Assembly (NCBI RefSeq): GCF_041734735.1
Contig: NC_134895.1
Span: 14,400,540-14,464,539 of the forward strand
Origin: Babylonia areolata
Taxonomy: Eukaryota > Mollusca > Gastropoda > Neogastropoda > Buccinidae
Reading direction: 5' to 3'
DNA length: 64,000 nt
A model generated the notes under the pieces. The model did no database searches. It was not told the origin of the DNA and was given only the letters and a program-made list of their open reading frames with translations. The number at the start of each line of letters is the position of its first letter. Position 1 is the first letter of the stretch. A program made the position numbers and the translations under genes. Positions 46,322 through 56,700 of this stretch are shown here, piece after piece.

Positions 46322-49300
46322 GTGAGATTTTAAGAAATTATTTTCTATTATTTTGTTAATGTTTGTTATAATGATTTGCGCCAGAGAACGCAATGGATAT
46401 TTTTTTTAGTTGACAGACAGCTGTTGCAATGTTTTTATGTCATATTTACATTACATGAAACTGGATCATGTTGTGTACTGCTTTGAGCAGCAGTAGTACT
46501 AGATATCGTGCCATAGAAGAGTTTTTGTTGTTGTTATTGTTGTTATTTTATTTATTAATGATATTATTATTGTTATTGTTATATCATTGCTGTTGTCTCT
46601 GGACTTCATTGATGCTGCTGTTATCTCTCATGTTGTTTGTTTGCACTGAAGTTGTGTATTTTGATGCATGTACCTTACATTTCACAGAAATATAACCGTC
46701 TGAGATGGGAAAAAATGTTATGGAAAAAAAATTATAAAAATTATAATTGATATGTAAAGTTAACACTGTTGAATTGAATTATTGATTTATTGTTCTACAT
46801 GGTTAGAGAACAAAATGTTCAAACTGATTTTAGATAAAACATATTTTTGAAGTGTTACTCATTTTTACAAGTGTCAGTTTAAAAAAAGAGCTTTTAAAAT
46901 GATTTTGTAAACCTTTTTAACACCAGGTATGACCGTGCAATTTTGCCCCAAAAGGTTCAAATGGTCTTTCTGTTTGTTGTTTTTTCAGAAGTATTCAATC
47001 ATTGACAAATAATGAAGTATTCAGTTGAGTTAGTGACGTTTCCATCCTGATCAGATGTGCATGCAAAATACAACAGATGAAGGGTAAAGATAAGCTGCTT
47101 GCTTTAGGTTTTTCATCCAAGACAGGATGTAAAAAAAAAAAAAAAAAAATAGCGTGTCTTTGCATATTCCACTTCTCTCATTGTATAAAATTCAATTCAG
47201 TTTATCCATGATCTCTTTCAACAGTACACAATTGGGCTGGGGCAGAGTCGCATGGGATTCTGCTCTGACCGAGAAGACATCAACAGCCTCTGCCTGACAT
47301 CAGTTCAGAAGCTGATGGAGCGTAACGGACTGTCCTACACCGAAATTGGCCGCTTGGAGGTTGGCACGGAGACCATTATCGACAAGTCCAAGAGCGTGAA
47401 AACGGTTCTCATGCAGCTGTTTGAGGAGAGCGGGAACACCGACGTGGAGGGTATCGACACAACCAATGCCTGTTTTGGTGGAACTGCTGCCTTGATGAAT
47501 GCCGTCAACTGGATTGAGTCCAGCTCATGGGATGGTGAGCATTTAGCATGTTACTTTCTGCATAGACTGCTCCGGATTTAGTGTTCTGTTTGGAGAGAAA
47601 GCGGCCTTTCAGTCCATTTGACAACAGTTCAAGACCCCAGCCAGTCTAGATGTTGAAGACAAATACGTAGATGGTGGTATTGAAGAGGAAATACATCATT
47701 TTGACACAAGATGGTCTCAGTGGAATGATGGAAACATTGAGATAATCAGACAGGCAGTAAAGAAGTTGAGGTTGATATTTGTGCTCATGGTTAGATATTG
47801 CACCAATGATTATAGCCTGTGAGTGCAAACATTTCAACATTTTACTTTTTCTTTTCTTTTCCGTACCTTTGTACTGTGCAGTTCAAACAGAAAAGACAAA
47901 GAAAATATGTCTTTTTTTCTGTAACTTTGGATTGTACAGTCCAAACAGAAAAGATAGTGAAAATTTTGTCTTTTTTTTCTGTAACTTTGGACTGTGCAGT
48001 TCAAACGGAAATGACAGTCAGCAATTTATGTCTTTGATGGGTTTTTTTTTCATGTAACTTTGGACGGTGCAGTTCAAATAGAAAAGACAGCGACAATATT
48101 GTCATTTTGTCTGTAACTTTGGACTGTGCAGTTCAAATGGAAATGACAGTCAACAATTTATGTCTTTGATGTTGTTTTTTTTCCCCCTGTAAGTTTGGTC
48201 TATGCAATTCAGATGGAAATAACAGTGAACACTTATCTTTTTTTTCTTCTTTCTTTTCCCTGTAACTTTGGTTTGTGCAGTTCAAACAGATTTGACCCTG
48301 CAGTGTGACTGCATTCTTGTCACAGGTCGCTATGCACTTGTGGTGGCGGGGGACATTGCTGTCTACGCCAGTGGCAATGCCCGGTGCACAGGTGGCGCTG
48401 GCGCCATAGCCATGTTGCTGGGCCGTAATGCACCCCTCGTCTTTGACAGAGGTGAGTTGCTTTCTGTGGACATTACCCTGGTGTGGTTGGTTTTTCTCTC
48501 TTTCTTTCTTGTTTGTGCCTTTGATTATTGTGCTCACACAGCTGTTTCGAGAAAGGCCAAGGGAGAATCAGAACAGAACAGTTGAGAAAGGACTTGAAGA
48601 GAATGGCTATAACTGGGGGTGAAGGTGGCAGAATGGTTAAGATGCTCATCTGGCAATACAGTGTCTGTGAGGGTCTGGGTTTAAATCCCACTCTCGACCT
48701 TTCTCTCACGTTTGACTGGAAAATCAAACTGAGCGTAAAGTCATTCAGATGAGACAATAAACCGAGGTCCCATGTGCAGCACAAACTTGGTGCACTGAAA
48801 TTGAAAAAGAGTCCATGGCAGCGGGAGTGTTGTCCTCTGGCAAAATTCTGAAGAAGAAATCCTTTCTAATAGGTACACAAATATATGTGCATTGAACTCA
48901 AGGCATGACAAAGCGTGTTGGGTTATGCTGCTGGTCAGGCATCTGCCTAGAAGATGTGGTGTAGCGTATATGTTTTTTGTTCGAATGCAGTGATGCCTCC
49001 TTGAGTAACTGAAACTGAAAACTGAAACGGGAGGGAGTTAGCTAAGACCCCACAAGGTTGGTAGCAGCAGAGATCTCTGGTTGTGGCTTTATGTGCTACA
49101 AAAGGATGAAGTGATTAACATACATAGCTGTCAGCCCTTTCCTATTTTTTATTTTATTTTATGGTATTCTTAATTGAAACCCCTTGTATGAAAATGCTGT
49201 TGTGTTCAATATTTTTCAATTTCTGGAAAAAAGGGAACAAACCTTTTTAATCTACAAGATCGAAATTAATTTGTATATTCAGTTCTCCTTGATGTATGTG

Positions 49301-49926
49301 AATGCATTTGAATTAATTTGAAAAGCATTGCAAGAATGGGGTTAGAAAATAAACAAAAACTTCTTTGCATGGGTAAGAAAAAAAAAATGGCTTGCTAGCC
49401 ACATCTACTTTAGATTTCTCCGCTTAGGCAGTTTGGTAGTTTGCATAGGACAAGGAATCAGACCCCTACTGGAGTCTGCACAAGTGGTTCACGATAAGTA
49501 TGTTTATTAAAAGGAAATTTTCTTCCTAAAAGTACGTTTAAGTAACATACTTACCATGACCCACATAAGATAAGATAACTTTATTATCTCCAACTGAAGA
49601 AATTTGGTCAGGTGCATTATCACAACATAGACAAGTAAACAACATGGGGACCATAACTGTAAAAGCCAACAACAGCCCCTACAAATATTACGAAGATACA
49701 AATGTAAAAAATATCACATACATCGTTTCATACATACATCCACACACTGCAGGTAATAACTAGTATTCTTAATGTAAAAACAGAAAGAACCAAGAAACAC
49801 CATTTGAATATAATTATAAACATAGCCTACTATACTGCACATTGATTATAATAGACAGATAAGATAAGAATAAAGATGAATTGCGGAAAACCACAACCAG
49901 ATAATCAGCACACACCCGCACCGCAA

Positions 49927-49957
<31 letters not shown>

Positions 49958-50211
49958 ACACACCCCACACACGCGGATAACTTGATTAAACAAGAGTAAT
50001 AAACATATGTTCTGAAATAAAAGCATTTCACATATTCGCTTTTAAAAACATTGCAATTAATTATTACATCGTAATTATTAAACAGAAATATATTTAGAAT
50101 ATGGACATGAGCATCAGACATATTCATTGTACATTCATCCTGCATATTGCACATTATTCTTCCTACGTATTGCACATTCATTATAACCAATTGTCACGTT
50201 TTAAGCTCAGT

Positions 50212-50260
<49 letters not shown>

Positions 50261-50330
50261 ACAACTAGAACAAGGTACAGCCTATCATGCACGGACTTTC
50301 ACACATCTCACATGAGAGTGCACGCGCGCG

Positions 50331-50363
<33 letters not shown>

Positions 50364-52442
50364 AGTTCTCAAGAATTTAAAAGGTGGATTGAACGTGGAA
50401 TAAAAGTCTTCAGAGCTCTGGATTTCAACTTAAAAGTTCTGTAGCGTCGTCCTGATGGCAACAGCTCATAATACTTTGCTAAAATATGGGTGTCGTCAGT
50501 TGCTATCTGCCTGCTTTTTTTAACCACTCGACTTTCATACATTTAAGACCCTCCCGTTCCTCCCCGCTTTCTGTTCTCCCTGCATGCTGCGCTGGTTGCG
50601 GCGAATTGCCGTCAAAAGAGGGCAGTAGTCAGGGGTGCAAAGGGGAGGTAACCTACTTCGGGAGGTTATTGGCCGTAGCTACTTTAGTTTTCTCCGCATA
50701 GGTGGGTAGTAGTTTGCACAGGACCGGAATCAGACCCCTGCCAGTCTGCACTAGTGGGTCATGGTAAGTATCTTACCTAAACGTAATTTTAGGAAGAAAA
50801 TTTCCTTTTGAACAGAGTTTTGATTGATTGAAAAAAATTTTTTTTATTTTTTTCAATTTCATGTTTCAGGTGTACGGTCATGCCACATGCAGCATGTGTA
50901 CGATTTCTACAAGCCGGACATGGCATCAGAGTACCCCACGGTGGATGGGAAGCTGTCCATAGAGTGCTACCTTCATGCCTTGGACTGCTGCTACCAGCTC
51001 TACTGCAACAAGGCCAGGAGGACTGGTATTCTAGGTGAGTCCACACAGATACAATACAATACAATACATACAATACAATACAATACAATACAATACAGTG
51101 TACAATGCAATACAATACAATACATCTTTGCTCATCCAACTGGAAATCAGTTGTGCTACCACAGTCACTCACCCAACACAGTATCAGCCCACAGCCAAAT
51201 CCAGTGCACTCAATACTCGAGATAGAACTGGGTTTGTCTGGTATTCTGGGTGAGTCAACTCGGTTGTCTGGCATTCTGGGTTAGTTCACTCAGATACAAC
51301 TGGGTTGTCCGGTATTTTGGGTGAGTCCACTTTCAAACAACTGGGTTTTCTGGTATTCTGGATGAGTCCACTCTGATACAACTGGGTTGTCTGGTAATCT
51401 GGGCGAGTGCACTTTGATACAACAGGGTTTTCTGTTATTCTGGGTGAGTCGACTTGTATATAACTGAGTTGTCTGGTATTCTGGGTGAGTCCACTTTGAT
51501 ACAACTGGGTTGTCTGGTAATCTGGGTGAGTCCACTTTGATACAACAGGGTTTTCTATTATTCTGGGTGAGCCGATTTGTACACATTTGTACACTGGATT
51601 ATCTGGTATTCTGGGTGTGTCCACATCTGATACAACTGGGTTATTGTTGCGTTTTTCAAATGAGTGATGTGTAGAAATAATCCAGATCAAAGCAGTTGAC
51701 CATATTGAAAAATTGAGAAGCTTTTTGTTTGTATGTGAATGTTCTAAGTCACAGTGTAAAAATTACAAAATTACTGTTGGAAAAGAATAATAATAAAACA
51801 TTAAAAAAACACCAAAAATCCCACACCCAACAAAAAACCAGCTCTCTCTAACCTCATTGACTGTTTCTTCTCCCATTCCAATGTCATGTGTGGTGTTGTG
51901 TTTAGGAATGAAAGTGATCCATTGTACATTAATAATGATTAGCCTCATTTTAGTAATCAACAATATAAAGGCCATAATCCATTGTTCTTCTGTCTAGCTG
52001 ATTGAGGACGATCTTCAAAGGAAACAATAAACGTCGGATTCAAAAACACCACGTGTTCTCTTTGAAAACTCATTTATTTCCAGTCATTCAAATCATTAAA
52101 TAACTCCTTGTGTTTACTTTTGTTTTATTTTGATTTTTACTTCATTTAATGTTACTATTTTTAAACGTACACATGTTCATATGCCTAGAGCGGCACACGT
52201 GTGTGTCTACATCTTGTGTGGAGTGGGTGTGGATTTGTGGGTAAGAGTTGGAACAGGAGGATTTGTGTGTGCAGGTGTATTCATGTGTTTTTAGTATGCA
52301 TACATCATTGTATTTTTCATTGTAAATGCCCAGAGCTTTTGTATCATTAGATTGGGCATACTAAATGTCCTTTTATTATTATCAGTAGTAGTATTGCTGT
52401 GTGACTGAATGATCACAGTATTATTGAATTATAAGACACAAC

Positions 52443-52485
<43 letters not shown>

Positions 52486-53759
52486 AGGGAAACAGTTTAC
52501 TGAGTGGAGTGGATGCCTTCATATTTCACCAGCCCTACTACAAGCTGGTGATGAAATCCTTCGCCCGCCTCATGCTCAACGACTTCCTGGTAGACCCCAG
52601 TCCAGACTACAAGGGACTCTACGAGGGTCTGGAGGCATTCAGGTCGGTAGTCTGCACTTTGGCGTTTCATGTTTATGCTGTCCTCTCAGAAGATTTATTG
52701 AATTATTTATGTATTGTGACGTCTTATTATAAGCGCATATTCTTCATGCTCTATGTGCTTTTTTTCCCCCCTTGGGCTTGTTATTTTTGTTTATTTATCT
52801 ATTTTCTTGTTGTTATGTGTTATTTTTATCTATTTATTTATTTTTCGTTGGTGATAAATTTTCTCATGAGATATCATAAATATTTTATTCATTTAAATCT
52901 TGATGCATTTGGAAGAAATCTTAAAAGTAAAAAGTGATTCATTTACTGTTGATGTATCAGATTAAAAAGAAAAAAAAAAGAAAAAAAATTATGTGTGTGT
53001 GTGTGCAGTTGTTTTGACTCATTTCATCAGTCATCAAGAGTGAAGAGATGATTTTGTAGCTGTCAGGATTTTAGACAGCATGACTAAATGAAATGTTTAA
53101 TAAAATCACATGTCTAGACAGTGGATATGAAGTCACTTTCTGTACCTTAACCTGTGTGATCATTATCATAAATTTATATATATTAAATTCTAGACACAAG
53201 TTTTAAAGTTATGAACAGACTACTGTTGTTTTTATCTTTTTATTTTACCGCTTGCAGTGCTTGCTTCAGTATATTGTACAAGGAGCGGTGCCCAAGATTC
53301 CAAGGAAATGTGGTCTTTTCGTGTCCATCTATCTATCTGTCTGTCTGTCTGTCAATCTATCTGACTATCTATCCATCTATCTATCTATCTATCTGTCTGT
53401 CTGTCAATCTGTCTGTCCGTCTCTCTCTCTCTAATATATATATATATACGTATTCATTTGTTTATCTGTTTATTGTGACCGGTGATTGACTTCAGGGACG
53501 TGAAGCTGGAAGGGACGTACATGGACCGCAACATTGAGCAGGCCTTTGTGAAGGCCAGCAAGGCCCTGTTCGAGGCCAAGACCAAGCCGTCCACCCGCCT
53601 GGCTGTTCAAGTGGGCAACATGTACACCCCGTCCTTATATGGGGGGCTGGCCTCATATATTGCAGAGTGGGTGTGCTTGTTGTTCTTATTGAATGGGTTT
53701 CTGTTGTTGTTGTTATTGATGTTGTTGTTGTCTTGAGTGAGTGAGTGAATGTGTGGTAG

Positions 53760-53799
<40 letters not shown>

Positions 53800-56700
53800 T
53801 TTGCATGTGTGTGTGTGTGTGTGTGTGTATAAGTGCTTATGTGTGTGTGTGTGTGTGTATGTGTGTGTGCATGTGTGTGTTTGTGTGTATGTATGTGTGC
53901 TTGTGTGTATGTGTGTGAGAGAGAGAGAGAGAAAGTGTGTGTGTGTGTGCATGTGACAAAGTCAAGAGAGAGAGTGTCTGTGTGTGTGTGACAAAGTCAA
54001 AGGCAAAAACTGTGTTAAGTACCGGGCCTCTGGCCCATAACAGTAGGAATGAAGATTTTCAAGACACTGTGTATTTGTAAATTGTAAATATCATTCTTTT
54101 CTCTGTGTGGGGTGTTAAGTTGTATTAGATTTTTTTGTATGTTGATTTCATTTTATTTGACTTAAGTCTGTTCCATTAAAAAAAAAAAGGAAAAAAAAAG
54201 AAAAAAAAAAAGAAAGAAATAAGTTAAGGACTCACATGAAAAACAATATATTACACAGTAAACAAGGAAAAACGGACATGCCCACACATCACTTCTTGTT
54301 AACTCATTCAGCCCTGCGCTCCAGCATTGCCCTGGCATCAAAAATCAATTCATTAAGATTTGCACATATTCCTTCATATGCATATTTTCTTCCTTTTTAC
54401 CCCATCAGAATGGCATGGAAACATGCCAAGGCTGTAAACTCCCTGGGGTTGAATGGGTTAACTTAAGCGGAATAAACAGTGTGTGTTCATTCACTATTTT
54501 ATTGTTAAGAATAATGGGAGGCCTGTTAATGATGGCACATTTATCTTTCAGGGGTTGTTTTAGATTCGAAATTAAAGAATAATGAGGCTAGGAAAGAAAA
54601 GGATTAACAAACAATAAAGAGTGGTAACTCTCTCCATGTACAAGGTGCACAACTTCAAGTCAGTACTGCTTATGCTACAAGTTCAGGTAGCACACAGGTA
54701 GTTAATGAATGATACATTGGAACAAATCTAGACACTTCCTCAAAAAAAAAGGAAGCTTGTTTTAGGTTACTCTTTTTGTGTACACTCTCTTGAAACTTTT
54801 GTTTCATATCTATTTGTTCAATTCAAGCCTTGTCACAACTGCTTTTGAGAAAGAATTCTGCCTGCGAAATGTTTCAGCAACACTGTTGAAAGCCTTCGGG
54901 GCAAGCGGATAGTGCTGTTTTCCTATGGATCGGGTCTGGCTGCCTCCATGTTCTCCATACGGGTCTCCGAAGATCGGTCACCCGACTCGCCGCTAGAGCG
55001 TTTGGTGTCCAGCCTTTGTGATCTGCAGAACAGGCTGGACGGTCGGGAGAAAGTTGCTCCGGTGGACTTTGACAAATGCATGAAACTAAGGGAGGAAACC
55101 CATCATTTAGGTGAGTGTGATGGTGGTTGTGTTCGTTGGTTTGTGTTATTAACTCTTTGATTGTATACTGTGTGTGTGCATGGTGTTTGTGTGTAGTATG
55201 TGTGTTGTGTGTTGTGTGTGTTAAGAATGAGAGTTTGTAGCGGATAGGAAATAAGTCAAGAGGTCAGCGTTTTTTGACAAATGTCCAAGAAAACGTGTGT
55301 AATACGCTCTGGCCCATAACATGTGTAATGAAATCAGACACTTTGAAATTTGCAATCAAATCAGTCTGCTTTGGTGTCATAATTAAATAGATTTGTTTTA
55401 ATGTTGATTTATGTTATTGAACTAAGTTTTCATTAAGTAGAAAAAAGAAAGAATACGGTAGGTGGTGAGTTAGGATTGATATTTACATAGTAAGGAAAGA
55501 CATGCCAAAATCACATTCTTTAACGCTTCTTAGCCCTCTCCACATTGTGCAAAAAACATTCATTAGTGCACAATTCTTCAAGCAATTTCCTCCGTCTGTC
55601 GTCGATGCTGAAACAGCCAGGTCTCCTGGTGATGGTTTTAGCCTTGTAATAACAGTGTTGTCATTCACTATTTATTGTGTAATGCAGATGGCTTTTATGA
55701 TGCCATTATCTTCAGGTTGTTTTAGTCGAATTGATTGTGTCTGAAAGATAGGATTTACAACTGTGTAATTCCTGAAAAGGTTGCCTCAAGTCATCATGTT
55801 ATGTCAGTTCTGCACAGTAGTTTTTACATGTTTATTCTGAAGTGTTTCAGTTACTCTTTTTGTGTACTGCAGATTTGTTTCTACTGTTTTTCTTGCAGCT
55901 TGTCCACGCTTGAAAGTTTGCTGCAGAATGTTTTCACCCTGTTGACTTCGGCAGGATGTGCGTTCACATGTTTGTGCCTCCAATGGTTTCCTGTTCTAGT
56001 CTGCAGTGGTTTTTGTCCACCTTTGTGTCTGCAGATAGGCTCTCAGTGTCCGATTCTGCATGAAAGTCAGTGAGAACCCATCATTTAGTGTCTGCAGGTG
56101 GTTTGTTCGTTGTTGTGTATTCCTGCATGTTGATGTGTCAAATGTTTGTGTTGCAGATGGTTTTTGTGCTTTGTGTAGTGTTGTGTGTCGTTCATGTTTA
56201 GCGTGATAGCAGATGGTATTCGCTTTTTCACATGATGCAAGCCAGTTGTACAACAACAAGTGTCTTCGCAGTAAACTGAATCATGACTTTTGAACTTTTT
56301 GCATCAATATCAGTCTGTTTAGTGTCCATATTAACAACTTCTTTTACAAGTCCTTTTAGTAATTTCTTTTAACTGTGTTTGGGTGTTTTTTTTTTTTTCC
56401 AAATTTCAAATTCTCCACGTTTTTACCCTCATGTTGAGAACATCGTTTCCCTGCACAACTCTTCACCAGATCTCCCACGCCTCTGTCGTCGATTAAACTG
56501 CTCGCGATGGTATTCATAAATTCTGACAAATGTCTTCATCCGATATGTTAGGATTGACAGAAAGTTTCTCTCCTCTGTTCATTCTGCAGTGTTGTCAGTT
56601 CATCATGTTTGTGTCTGCAGATGGTTTTCCTGTTTATTCTGCAGTGTTGTCTGTCTGTCACGTTTGTGTGTGCAGATGGTTTTCCTGTCCATTCTGCAGT

